A stretch of DNA of 15,003 nucleotides, taken from Baffinella frigidus. Lineage: Eukaryota; Cryptophyceae; Cryptomonadales; Baffinellaceae. A program made the translations under genes and the position numbers. The DNA lies in contig MU646357.1 in assembly GCA_026770585.1 (NCBI GenBank), positions 989,750 to 1,004,752 of the forward strand. Direction: 5' to 3'. A model generated the notes under the pieces. It was not told the DNA's origin and did no database searches. It worked only from the letters and a program-made list of their open reading frames with translations. Positions 6,541 through 12,655 of the stretch are shown here, piece after piece. The number at the start of each line of letters is the position of its first letter. Position 1 is the stretch's first letter.

Positions 6541-6652
6541 GTATTATTCAACCGCCGAAAGAGTCTTCCACGAAACCGAAACGCGACACAGGGGTTACTG
6601 GAAATTCAGAAATTTATGAGAATTGGAGCAACCCCTGTAGGCAGAGTCACAT

Positions 6653-6806
6653 TCCACACAGCGGACTTCGAAGGCATTTCGCATGACCCCTAATCTAGGA
6701 CCCTACGGTAGGAAACCCGTAGGGTCATAGGGGGGTTCCTACGGATAAGGTAACGGAAACTCGGGCGCGGAGTGCCCGAAAATCCCTTCGTAGCCCGCTG
6801 TGTGGA
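6653..6806. mobile_element. 154-bp MITE, GGACCCTACGGTAGG-core family, complete copy
   Basis: The left arm TCCACACAGCGGACTTCGAA continues GGCATTT and pairs with the right arm that ends TAGCCCGCTGTGTGGA. The core is a hairpin, GACCCTACGG and CCGTAGGGTC, followed by GGGGGGTTCCTACGGATAAG. Related partial copies lie at 7980-8036, 12073-12183 and 14522-14632. It has no coding capacity. Confidence 0.87.
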
Positions 6807-6872
6807 TTGACCCCCCGCGGGCCGGGCTTACGTTACGGAGAAGCTAAACGCAGACAAACGAGACTTGATTAG

Positions 6873-6906
6873 GTAAAAAATAATCGATTAAATCGATTAT
6901 TTTTAC
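6873..6906. other. AT-rich hairpin
   Basis: GTAAAAAATAATCGAT pairs with ATCGATTATTTTTAC across a three-base loop, differing by one base in the A/T run. It lies at the start of the AT-rich 6860-7310 region. Confidence 0.75.
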
Positions 6907-6969
6907 TTGGACGAGAAACGAAATGCAACAAAGCGAGGAAAGAATACTTGCTTATTCATTTAAATAGAT

Positions 6970-7310
6970 AAAAAAACGCAGGCGTGTGAGACGGCGCAAA
7001 CCGAGATGGTGCGACGGGATAAACGAAGTCGTATGAGACGGATGAAACACACGAAATCGTGTGAGACGGCACACGATTAAAAAAATTATCAAAAATTGAT
7101 TAAATTGACGACGTCGTATGAGACGGATTAAACACACGCAGGCGTCGTGGGACGGCCCGACCCGAGATGGTGCGACGGGATAAACGAAGTCGTATGAGAC
7201 GGATCAAACAGACAAAAAAAACTATCGATCAAATAAAAAATTATCGACAAGATAAAATAAAAATCGATTAAATAAACAAAAATCAAATAAACGATATCGT
7301 GTGGGACGGC
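6970..7310. repeat. AT-rich repeat region with CGTRTGAGACGG motifs
   Basis: The motif occurs about seven times, near 6982, 7029, 7057, 7112, 7143, 7190 and 7296. A roughly 90-bp block with ACCGAGATGGTGCGACGGGA and AACGAAGTCGTATGAGACGG is directly duplicated 160 bp apart (from 6976 and 7136). On the minus strand the region would be the intron following the 7313-7430 exon, whose first bases GTGCCGTCCCACACGAT are themselves a motif copy. Confidence 0.78.
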
Positions 7311-7312
7311 AC

Positions 7313-7430
7313 CGAGATGGTTGGACGGTTCGCGGGCGAGCCCCCCCGAGCGCGCGAGGAACCACCCGGCTAGCTCCGACGTGATCTGCCGCGTCGCGTC
7401 GATCACCGCGTCTTTGTACGCTGCCGGGAC
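7313..7430 (-). CDS. Five-copy exon cassette, copy a (longest)
   Basis: On the minus strand the segment starts after GAAATCACAG and can run 118 bases to a donor (CATCTCG then GTGCCG). It reads VPAAYKDAVIDATRQITS and continues ELAGWFLARSGGLAREPSNH then LG. In copies b and d the sequence leaves this path after ITS, at a GTTGTT sequence. So either this is the original full exon and the others are shortened, or the donor differs. The first 54 bases are identical to copy d. Family not recognised. It is the last cassette copy in minus-strand order, followed by an AT-rich intron-like region. Confidence 0.48.
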
Positions 7431-7536
7431 CTGTGATTTCATGTGAAGACGGTTTTAATGCAAAACCTTAGGAATCCATGATGACGATTTGAAACGCAAC
7501 GTTTCGCGCTGAAAGTGTGTTTGAGGTGCAAACAAC
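7431..7536 (-). other. Cassette spacer (candidate intron) between copies b and a
   Basis: The minus strand begins GTTGTTTGCACC and ends AAATCACAG. Its first half (AACGTTGCGTTTCAAAT and its left flank) is shared with the spacers at 7793-7904 and 8103-8210; its second half is not. GTTGTT is a weak donor. Similar sequence (AAACGTTGCGTTTGAAATTC and GGCCTGGCATGG) occurs at 13288-13335. Confidence 0.4.
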
Positions 7537-7590
7537 GGACGTGATCTGCCGCGTCGCGTCGATCACCGCGTCCTTGTACACTGCCGGGAC
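7537..7590 (-). CDS. Exon cassette, copy b
   Basis: Fifty-four bases, 18 codons, reading VPAVYKDAVIDATRQITS on the minus strand, preceded by GGATCAG and followed by GTTGTT. It differs from copies a and d by one amino-acid change (A to V) and one silent change (AAA to AAG). The element at 7596-7747 lies directly upstream on the minus strand, so its end supplies the sequence before the acceptor. Confidence 0.48.
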
Positions 7591-7595
7591 CTGAT

Positions 7596-7747
7596 CCGGG
7601 GAAGCGTATTTGTTCTTAGAATCTGGGAACGAAAATTAGAATATGGCCACGAAAATTACTACACAGATGCTTCTACTATTACTAGTATGACCCAACTGTG
7701 TAGTGATTTTCATTGCCATATTCTGCTAGAAAAATACGTTTCCCTGG
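7596..7747. mobile_element. MITE-like element between cassette copies c and b
   Basis: The arms pair over about 50 bases: CCGGGGAAGCGTATTT, AGAATATGGCC and ACGAAAATTACTACACA at the left match TGTGTAGTGATTTTCATTGC, CATATTCT and AAATACGTTTCCCTGG at the right. The inner arms ACGAAAATTACTACAC are shared with 13626-13761 although the outer arms are unrelated. It occupies nearly all of 7591-7754, the space between two exon copies. The minus strand of that space starts GTCTCA and ends GATCAG. Confidence 0.85.
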
Positions 7748-7754
7748 ATGAGAC

Positions 7755-7792
7755 GTCGCGTCGATCACCGCGTCTTTGTACTGCGCCGAGAC
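7755..7792 (-). pseudogene. Exon cassette, copy c, cut short
   Basis: The minus strand reads VSAQYKDAVIDA after the acceptor CACAATCGCAG, then is cut by sequence leading into the inverted-repeat element. Copies c and e share SA/LA-Q before YKD, whereas a, b and d have PAA or PAV. Copy lengths of 38 (c) and 46 (e) bases would not keep the frame into the next copy, so as drawn this one is probably non-functional. Confidence 0.42.
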
Positions 7793-7904
7793 CTGCGATT
7801 GTGGACGCGCGCCACGCCAGGTCATGAATGACCCACACCAGGTCACAAGCGAGAATTTGAAACGCAACGTTTCGCGCTGACAGTGTGTTTGAGGTGCAAA
7901 CAAC
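7793..7904 (-). other. Cassette spacer (candidate intron) between copies d and c
   Basis: On the minus strand 112 bases begin GTTGTTTGCACC and end GTCCACAATCGCAG. They include AAACGTTGCGTTTCAAATTC and two GACCTGG-GTGG motifs. Pieces of this spacer are scattered through the window at 2071-2103, around 3797 and 3895, and at 13288-13335. Confidence 0.42.
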
Positions 7905-7958
7905 GGACGTGATCTGCCGCGTCGCGTCGATCACCGCGTCTTTGTACGCTGCCGGGAC
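7905..7958 (-). CDS. Exon cassette, copy d
   Basis: Fifty-four bases identical to the first 54 of copy a, reading VPAAYKDAVIDATRQITS, between GATTTCTCGCAG and GTTGTTTG. A length divisible by three with phase-0 borders would let copies be added or skipped without a frameshift. Exact identity to copy a over 54 bases suggests recent duplication or gene conversion. Confidence 0.48.
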
Positions 7959-7979
7959 CTGCGAGAAATCGGTCAGAAC

Positions 7980-8036
7980 ATCCGTAGGAACCCCCCTATG
8001 TCCCTACGGATGGCCTACGGTAGGGTCGTGTGGGTT
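7980..8036 (-). mobile_element. GGACCCTACGGTAGG-core element between copies e and d
   Basis: The minus strand carries GACCCTACGGTAGG, then CCGTAGGGACATAGGGGGGT and TCCTACGGAT, matching the core of 6653-6806 and 14522-14632. Short arms GGAACCC and GGGTTCC flank it; the long terminal arms of 6653-6806 are missing. The whole space between the exon copies (7959-8056 on the minus strand, GTGACT to CTCGCAG) is 98 bases and consists mostly of this element. Confidence 0.8.
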
Positions 8037-8056
8037 CCGCTTGTGGTTTTAGTCAC

Positions 8057-8102
8057 GATGTCGCGTCGCGTGAATCACCACGTCTTTGTACTGCGCCAGG
8101 AC
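8057..8102 (-). pseudogene. Exon cassette, copy e, diverged
   Basis: The minus strand after GTCCACAACCACAG reads VLAQYKDVVIHATRH, then meets a donor-like GTGACT. It shares Q before YKD with copy c. The 46-base length would break the frame at the next copy. Upstream on the minus strand the same kind of spacer as 7793-7904 (8103-8210) is preceded by two further pieces of exon 3' end (AATCACGTCC and AGATCACGTCC, 8206-8235), so at least one more degraded copy existed. Confidence 0.42.
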
Positions 8103-8345
8103 CTGTGGTTGTGGACGCGGGCCACGCCAGGTCGTGAATGAGAATTTCAAACGCAACGGTTCGCGCTAAAAGTGTTTTTTTGTGGTACAAACAACGGACG
8201 TGATCTGCCGCAACGGACGTGATTTGCCGTCTCAGTCTATTTGGCTCCCGCTCCAAAGTTGACAGGATTGTACCGCACACCAAGCATGTCAACTTGCGAA
8301 TAGTCTGCCAGTCAACACGAGTGAGGTAGAGCTAGGAGGCAAGTG

Positions 8346-8478
8346 GGGAGGCAAGAGAGCGCGAGAGAGCGAGGGAGAGAGAGAGAGAGAGCGAGGGAGA
8401 GAGAGAGCGAGGGAGAGAGAGAGAGAGCGAGCGAGCGAGAGAGCGAGAGAGCGAGAGAGAGAGAGAGAGAGAGAGAGC

Positions 8479-8512
<34 letters not shown>

Positions 8513-8530
8513 CAGAGAGAGAGAGAGACA
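8346..8530. repeat. GA-rich purine tract, 185 bp
   Basis: Nearly pure purine on the plus strand: GA repeats broken by GAGC and GAGG. On the minus strand it is a CT tract beginning about 15 bases past the proposed donor of 8545-8612. Open frames through it (poly RE or LS) are low-complexity artefacts. 8237-8345 holds no feature I can name. Confidence 0.92.
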
Positions 8531-8544
8531 GTGAGGCTCAGCAC

Positions 8545-8612
8545 CTGTTCGAGCGCCTTGGGCGTGCAAGGTTGTTCGACAGGCCAGTCTGCCTCGACCC
8601 CTCGGAGTGCCC
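8545..8612 (-). CDS. Exon-like segment, single copy
   Basis: On the minus strand 68 bases lie between ACATCCCACAG and a donor (GAACAG then GTGCTG). With two leading bases the frame reads ALRGVEADWPVEQPCTPKAL then EQ. GV, PV, CT and KAL fall in the same order as in the 4194-4298 segment (GVDPVRCT, KALQ), a weak resemblance. On one side the proposed intron is a telomere-like minisatellite, on the other a CT tract, the same setting as at 39-137. No other copy found. Product unknown. Confidence 0.38.
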
Positions 8613-8620
8613 CTGTGGGA

Positions 8621-9019
8621 TGTAGGTCTTAGGGTTCAGGGTGTAGGGTGTAGGTCTTAGGGTTCAGGATGTAGGGTGTAGGTCTTAGGGTGTAGGGTGT
8701 AGGTCTTAGGGTTCAAGGTGTAGAGTGTAGGTCTTAGGGTTCAGGGTGTAGGGTGTAGTTCTTAGGGTTCAGGGTGTAGGTCTTAGGGTTCATGGTGTAG
8801 AGTGTAGGTCTTAGGGTTCAGGGTGTACGGTGTAGTTCTTAGGGTTCAGGGTGTAGGTCTTAGGGTTCATGGTGTAGGGTGTAGGTCCTAGGGTTCAGGA
8901 TGTAGGGTGTAGGTCTTAGGGTGTAGGGTGTAGGTCTTAGGATTCAGGGTGTAGAGTGTAGGTCTTAGGGTTCAGGATGTAGGGTGTAGGTCTTGGGTTG
9001 TACGGTGTAGGTCTTAGGG
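8621..9019. repeat. 28-bp higher-order minisatellite of telomere-like heptamers
   Basis: About fourteen units, each four heptamers: TAGGTCT, TAGGGTT, CAGGGTG, TAGGGTG. Variants include TAGAGTG, TACGGTG and CATGGTG, and some units lack one or two heptamers. All are G-rich on the plus strand. Confidence 0.93.
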
Positions 9020-9314
9020 CCAAACGTGACCATGCGAACGTTTGGACTGCTGCACGCCCCAGCTAGGTCCGACCGTAGTTGAACACTTCCACTTTTGAAT
9101 CCCTCCACTTTTGAGGGGGCTGCCACTGTACCCAGGCGGGCTCGTCGCAAGGCGCATAGACTGTTGCACCACGCATCTCCAGACTTGAGAGTAAGATAGA
9201 TGGAGAAGACTAGCTCTGTCCCACTTGATTTGGGCCTCTCATCAATTCGGCCCCCCCCCCCCCATTTTCAAGGTGAATTTTGCCCCCCCCCAGGAAATTC
9301 ACACGGGCGCCTCG
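9020..9314. other. No gene seen; poly-C runs
   Basis: TCCACTTTTGAATCCC is nearly repeated as TCCACTTTTGAGGG around 9088-9117. Two C runs (9251-9263 and 9283-9291) flank ATTTTCAAGGTGAATTTTG. A short minus-strand frame near 9120-9165 is open but unsupported. Confidence 0.5.
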
Positions 9315-9465
9315 GGTTAGGGTTTAGGGTTTGGGGTTTGGGGTTTGGGGTTTATGGTTTATGGTTTATGGTTGAGGGTTTAGGGTTTAGGGTTTAGGGT
9401 TTAGGGTTTAGAGTTCAGGGTTCAGGGTTTAGGGTTTAGGGTTTAGGGTTTAGGGTTTAGGGGCT
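9315..9465. repeat. Interstitial TTTAGGG array
   Basis: Tandem TTTAGGG heptamers on the plus strand with variant blocks TTTGGGG, TTTATGG and TTCAGGG grouped rather than scattered, as expected from local expansion. It is bounded by ordinary sequence on both sides, so it is not a chromosome end. Confidence 0.93.
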
Positions 9466-9529
9466 AGCCCAAGGATCAAAGGGGGAAAAGGGTGCAAAGA
9501 GAACGATCTCTTCGCAGAGGAAAACATTT

Positions 9530-9618
9530 CAACAGAGGAACTTAGTTCCCGTCAACCCCTAAACCCCTAAACCTTGATCCCTGCACCCTAAACCCTTCAA
9601 CACTAAGTACCTCTGTTG
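9530..9618. repeat. Inverted repeat with C-rich telomere-like loop
   Basis: CAACAGAGGAACTTAG pairs with CTAAGTACCTCTGTTG with one mismatch. CCCGTCAAC follows the left arm directly and GACGGG follows the right arm. The loop has CCCCTAAA, CCCTGCA and CCCTAAA on the plus strand, the opposite orientation to the array at 9315-9465. Confidence 0.75.
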
Positions 9619-9818
9619 ACGGGCGAGAAGGGCGAGTGCGGCTCGCTGCTTCCGTCGAACAACCTTGATAAGGGTTGAGGCCGGGTTCAGGATTGAAGCC
9701 GGGCAACCCCTCACCCATGTTACCCAGCCCACGAGAGTAACCCTAAGGCCTAAACTCCGTCGAACAACCTGGATACGGGTCCAGGCTTCCAAAAAGGCGT
9801 AGGCCTACGGTAGGAGGA

Positions 9819-9960
9819 GCCTTGGTGTAAAGTTAGCAGTTCAATCTGCCTACGATGCGGATCATGAGCGTCCCCAAACAAGAGGGTTGCCACGACATGG
9901 CTACCAGCGAGGCGCAGGTTCGTCTCAAACACGGGACCAAAAAGTGTAAAGCGAATAGCA
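9819..9960 (-). other. Non-repetitive island, possible exon remnant
   Basis: The only non-repetitive stretch in 9315-10430. One minus-strand frame reads FTLFGPVFETNLRLAGSHVV then ATLLFGDAHDPH, with internal GT and AG sites but no convincing border pair. GPVFETNL slightly recalls an N-terminal segment of some cytochromes P450, but far too weakly to name it. A second frame is also open. Confidence 0.18.
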
Positions 9961-10146
9961 GACGGCGCCCCGGAACTTGCGGCTCGTCGAACAACCTGGA
10001 TAAGGGTTGAGGCTTTAAGGTTAAGGTGTTAGGTTCCTCCGTCAAACAGCCTGGATACGGGTTGATGCCGGGTTCAGGATTGAAGCCGGGCAACCCCTCA
10101 CCCATGTTACCCGGCCCACAAGAGTAACCCTAAGGCCTAAACTAAC

Positions 10147-10220
10147 CCCCCTACACCCTACACCCTACACCCTACACCCTACACCCTACACCCTACACCC
10201 TGCATACTGCACCCTACACC
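10147..10220. repeat. CCCTACA heptamer array
   Basis: About ten units of CCCTACA on the plus strand with one or two CCCTGCA-type variants. C-rich orientation of the TGTAGGG heptamer seen at 8621-9019. Confidence 0.92.
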
Positions 10221-10477
10221 GAGTGCGGCTCGCTGCCTCCGTCGAACAACCTGGATACGGGTTCAGGCTTTAAGGTTAATGGGTCTGGATCCTCCGTCGA
10301 ACAACCTGGTCAAGGGGTCATGCGTCCTCCGTCAAACAGCATGGTTCTGGGGTGAGGCTTTCTCCGTCAAACGTTCGAGGGTTCAGGGTTCCTCCTTCGG
10401 GCAACCTGGTCAAGGATTGAGGCCTGGTTCAGGATTTCCCGCTCAGCAGTACTTCCTCAGTAAAGCAACTCGCCCTC

Positions 10478-10582
10478 TTGACTTGGGGAGGCGGGAGGGT
10501 GGGTGAGGGAACGGGGGAACGGAGGAGAGGAGGGGCAGGCGAGGGGATAGGGGGGGGGGGTAAGGAGAGAGAGCGGGGTGGG
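10478..10582. repeat. G-rich purine stretch
   Basis: Mostly G with some A, including a run of ten Gs (10551-10560) and several GGGG groups. It could form four-stranded or triplex structure. Not coding. Confidence 0.75.
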
Positions 10583-10614
10583 GCAGCAAACACAACGTCA
10601 ATCGTAAAGCGCAC

Positions 10615-10650
10615 CGTTCTTCACCTCCGAAGTACCCGCTGGAAGTCGCG
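10615..10650 (-). pseudogene. Truncated copy of the 11139-11198 exon
   Basis: The minus strand reads TSSGYFGGEE up to a donor (GAACG then GTGCGC), matching TSSGYYRGEE at 11139-11198. The upstream part is cut off where the dispersed repeat at 10650-10776 begins. Confidence 0.42.
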
Positions 10651-10776
10651 GGGCCTAGTTAAAACCGTTTACTTTTACAATTTTTACAAGTGGACATTTG
10701 CGTAGTAACTTTCGTAAGGTTAGTCACGTAACTGGGCGTCATGCGTCCAGTCACGAGGTCGGTTACGTTATCCTGG
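10650..10776. repeat. 120-bp dispersed repeat, copy 2
   Basis: Similar to 1731-1853 along its length. On the minus strand the same frame is open: DNVTDLVT, SYVTNLT, TTQMSTC, against DNVTNLVT, SYVTNLT, STQMPTC in copy 1. Its left edge abuts and truncates an exon remnant, suggesting it inserted there. Confidence 0.75.
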
Positions 10777-10856
10777 TACAAATATTTACAACCCCACATG
10801 TATTTAGGATCCTCCAGCATGCTCGAGTGGGAGCTAGGAGGCTGGGGGGGGCGCAC

Positions 10857-10868
10857 CGTTCTTCGCCC
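10857..10868 (-). pseudogene. Last codons of the 11139-11198 exon, third copy
   Basis: The minus strand keeps GGCGAAGAACG followed by GTGCGC, the final codons and donor of the 11139-11198 segment. The rest is replaced by the CT tract. Confidence 0.32.
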
Positions 10869-10938
10869 TCTCTCTCTCTCTCTCTCTGTCTGTCTGTCCG
10901 TATGTCTGTCTGTCTGTCTCTCCCTCACTCTCTCTCTA

Positions 10939-10979
<41 letters not shown>

Positions 10980-10982
10980 TTA

Positions 10983-11019
<37 letters not shown>

Positions 11020-11136
11020 ATGTATGTCTGTCTGTCTGTCTGTCTGTCTCTCACTCTCTCTCTATGTCTGTCTATCTATCCATCTCTCTCTCTCTCTCTC
11101 TCTCTTTACGTCTCTCTCTCTCTCTCTCTCTCTCGC
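10868..11136. repeat. CT / CTGT microsatellite with higher-order units
   Basis: CT runs alternate with CTGT runs; four blocks begin with ATGTCTG-like sequence near 10938, 10982, 11021 and 11065, so units of about 40 bp have been amplified. Long frames of S, L, C and V through it are artefacts. It abuts a 3'-border copy of the same exon family on each side. Confidence 0.92.
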
Positions 11137-11138
11137 AC

Positions 11139-11198
11139 CGTTCTTCGCCTCTGTAGTACCCGCTGGACGTGGTGCTATCCTCCGACGACACGCGCCGC
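11139..11198 (-). CDS. Exon-like segment, three-copy family, fullest copy
   Basis: On the minus strand 60 bases lie between GGTGAGCAG and a donor (GAACG then GTGCGAG). With one leading base it reads RRVSSEDSTTSSGYYRGEE, two bases left over, so both borders have the same phase as at 39-137. Two truncated copies keep the end and donor. The plus strand competes: the CT tract followed by CTCTGTAG would be a good acceptor, and a frame from 11157 reads YPLDVVLSSDDTRR and stays open to a stop at 11343. I prefer the minus strand because the other exon candidates lie there, but only transcripts can decide. YPLDVVLS slightly recalls gamma-tubulin complex proteins, too weakly to name. Confidence 0.35.
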
Positions 11199-11205
11199 CT
11201 GCTCA

Positions 11206-11322
11206 CCATGATCCACTTAACGCATCGGTCCCCAAAAGTCTACACCATGATCCACTCAACGCATCAGTCCCCAAAAGTCTACACCATGATTCACTTAACG
11301 CACCACTCTCCGAAAGTCGACA
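11206..11322. repeat. 39-bp tandem repeat, three copies
   Basis: Units start at 11206, 11245 and 11284. Each has CCATGATCCACTTAACGCAT and CCCCAAAAGTCTACA. The 39-bp period keeps plus-strand frames in phase as 13-residue repeats, for example TMIHLTHRSPKVY. Confidence 0.92.
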
Positions 11323-11393
11323 AGAGTCGTCCCACTGTTGACTGAACCGGCGGTTTTCGGACCGGGAGAGTGACTACACCGGGCAGGGCAACA

Positions 11394-11490
11394 TTCCAGG
11401 AGGTGCCAAAAGTCAACTCCAAGAGCTGTCAAAAGTCAACTCCAGGAGCTGTCAAAAGTCAACTCCAGGAGATGTCAAAGGTCAACTTCA
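11394..11490. repeat. 23-bp tandem repeat, about four copies
   Basis: AAAAGTCAACTCCAGGAGCT plus GTC repeats with starts at 11408, 11431, 11454 and about 11477. The period is not a multiple of three, which argues against coding. Confidence 0.9.
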
Positions 11491-11531
11491 CAAAGCCAAC
11501 GGTCGCACGGGGGGTTCTGGAATTAACGGAC

Positions 11532-11617
11532 CTGATGGGTTTGATGTTTCCCGAGCCTGGCTTGGCGCTTCCACCGCGCTCCGCGGCTCTTGGTGGAGGC
11601 GGCGGGGGGACTTGGTC
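11532..11617 (-). CDS. Exon-like segment, proline-rich, fullest of three copies
   Basis: On the minus strand 86 bases lie between AACCCTTCAG and a donor (CATCAG then GTCCGT). The frame from base one reads DQVPPPPPPRAAERGGSAKP then GSGNIKPI, with two bases left over, which matches the one leading base of the 11139-11198 segment. The acceptor side is an intron of CCCTAAA repeats. Two truncated copies at 11811-11854 and 11679-11692 keep the acceptor and GACCAAGTCCCC. Two plus-strand frames and a second minus-strand frame are also open. Product unknown. Confidence 0.4.
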
Positions 11618-11678
11618 CTGAAGGGTTTAGGGTTTAGGGTTTACAGGGTTTACAGGGGTTAGGGTTTACAGGGTTCAC

Positions 11679-11692
11679 AGGGGGACTTGGTC
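11679..11692 (-). pseudogene. Third copy of the proline-rich exon start
   Basis: The minus strand has TGCACCAG followed by GACCAAGTCCCCCT and then telomere-like sequence. Only the first codons and the acceptor side survive. Confidence 0.3.
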
Positions 11693-11810
11693 CTGGTGCA
11701 CTCCACCTTTCAGTTCGGAGCTAGCTGGTTGCTTTCTGATACGTTGATACCACCTAAACCCTGAACCCTCAACCCCGAACCCTAACCCCTAACCCCTGAA
11801 CCCTAAAACC

Positions 11811-11854
11811 CCGCGCTCTGAGGCTCTTGGTGGAGGCGGCGGGGGGACTTGGTC
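11811..11854 (-). pseudogene. Truncated copy of the proline-rich exon
   Basis: The minus strand after CCCTTCAG reads DQVPPPPPPRASERG, then runs into C-rich telomere-like repeats. It corresponds to the first half of 11532-11617 with A to S as the main change. No donor remains. Confidence 0.42.
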
Positions 11855-12001
11855 CTGAAGGGTTTAGGGTTTAGGGTTTACAGGGTTTACAGGGTTTAGG
11901 GTTTAGGGTTTAGGGTTTAGGGTTTAGGGTTTAGGGTTTAGGGTTTAGGGTTTACAGAGTTTAGGGTTTACAGGACCAGGCCACCTCCTTTCAGCCCCCC
12001 C

Positions 12002-12060
12002 AAAGATGAGCAAAGCCGAGTGCAAAGATGAGCAAAGCCAAAGGGAAGGGCATGACACGG
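12002..12060. repeat. 22-bp direct repeat and AG-rich sequence
   Basis: AAAGATGAGCAAAGCC occurs at 12002 and 12024. The following purine-rich sequence stands where the left arm of the adjacent MITE would be expected. Confidence 0.75.
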
Positions 12061-12072
12061 GAGGGAAAGACC

Positions 12073-12183
12073 GAGGACCCTACGGTAGGCAACCCGTAGG
12101 GGCGTAGGGGGGTTCCTACGGATAAGGTAACGGAAACTCGGGCACTGAGTACCCAAAAATCCTTTTGTAGCCCACTGTGTGGA
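12073..12183. mobile_element. GGACCCTACGGTAGG-core MITE lacking its left arm
   Basis: Matches 6653-6806 from GAGGACCCTACGGTAGG through GGGGGGTTCCTACGGATAAG and GGTAACGGAAACTCGGGC to CCCACTGTGTGGA. The left terminal arm is not recognisable. Confidence 0.82.
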
Positions 12184-12251
12184 GGGGAGGAGGAAAGAGT
12201 CTAAGAAATACGAAAATCAGGGGATGCTTTCGTGGAACGGGAAGGACACAC

Positions 12252-12300
12252 CTCCGGAGGAAAGAAGAAGCGGAGGGTCGGACGTGGCTGTTGCCCGTGC
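12252..12300 (-). CDS. Possible small exon, weak
   Basis: On the minus strand 49 bases lie between CCTCGCTCAG and CGGAG followed by GTGTGT. All three frames are open, so the frame is undecided; one gives HGQQPRPTLRFFFPPE and would keep phase with the segments at 13339-13403 and 11532-11617. No duplicate is seen. Listed because it is a non-repetitive island between a MITE and a telomere-like array. Confidence 0.2.
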
Positions 12301-12309
12301 CTGAGCGAG

Positions 12310-12655
12310 GGGTTTAGAGTTTAGGGTTTAGGGTTTAGGGTTTAGGGTTTAGGGTTTAGGGTTCAAGGTTTAGGGTTTAGGGTTTAGGGTTTAGGGTTTG
12401 GGGTTTAGGGTTTAGGGTTCAGGGTTCAGGGTTAGGGTTTGGGGTTAGGGTGTGGGGTTTAGAGTTCGGGAGTTAGAGCTTAGGCACGTGCCTGGGCGCA
12501 GGGTTTAGGGTTTAGGGTTTATAGTTTAGGGGTCAGGGGCTAGGGTTTCGAGTTCAGGATTTAAGATTTAGTGGTTAGGAGTAGGGGTTTGGGTTTAGGG
12601 TCTAGGGTTCAGGGTTTATGGTTTATGGTTTATGGTTTATGGTTTATGGTTTAGG
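12310..12655. repeat. Long interstitial TTTAGGG array with variants
   Basis: G-rich heptamers on the plus strand: mainly TTTAGGG, then TTCAGGG, TTTGGGG and a terminal block of TTTATGG (12617-12650). A 23-bp sequence beginning TTAGGCACGTGCCTGGGCGC is present at 12480-12502 and 12651-12673; it contains the 12-bp palindrome AGGCACGTGCCT. The array is not a chromosome end. Confidence 0.9.

Larger units (their letters stand above)
9645..10423. repeat. Nine-copy 32-bp repeat with an 84-bp duplication
   Basis: CTCCGTCGAACAACCTGGAT followed by A-GGGTTGAGGC occurs near 9648, 9755, 9983, 10036, 10236, 10290, 10326, 10361 and 10391, always in one orientation and with irregular spacing. A longer block (GTTGAGGCCGGGTTCAGGAT to CCCTAAGGCCTAAACT) is almost identical at 9673-9756 and 10060-10143. 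10424-10477 is unassigned. Confidence 0.85.
11626..11970. repeat. Telomere-like arrays in alternating orientation
   Basis: G-rich TTTAGGG and TTTACAGGG units at 11626-11680, C-rich CCCTAAA, CCCTGAA and CCCCTAA units at 11754-11812, then G-rich again at 11859-11970. The block CCGCGCTC-GGCTCTTGGTGG to TTTACAGGG is duplicated (11574-11657 and 11813-11896), so exon edge and array were copied together. Confidence 0.88.

Noticed and set aside
8343-8534. Charged RE-repeat protein on the plus strand
   Set aside because: Direct translation of the GA tract; low complexity in every frame.
9819-9960. Cytochrome P450 fragment (GPVFETNL)
   Set aside because: Only a few residues match a general pattern and no P450 signature residue is present.
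10698-11211. Frames of about 120-156 codons rich in S, L, C and V across the CT/CTGT tract
   Set aside because: Pure microsatellite translation, open in all three frames at once.
11157-11216. Gamma-tubulin complex protein exon (YPLDVVLS)
   Set aside because: The resemblance covers about eight residues and the strand itself is uncertain.
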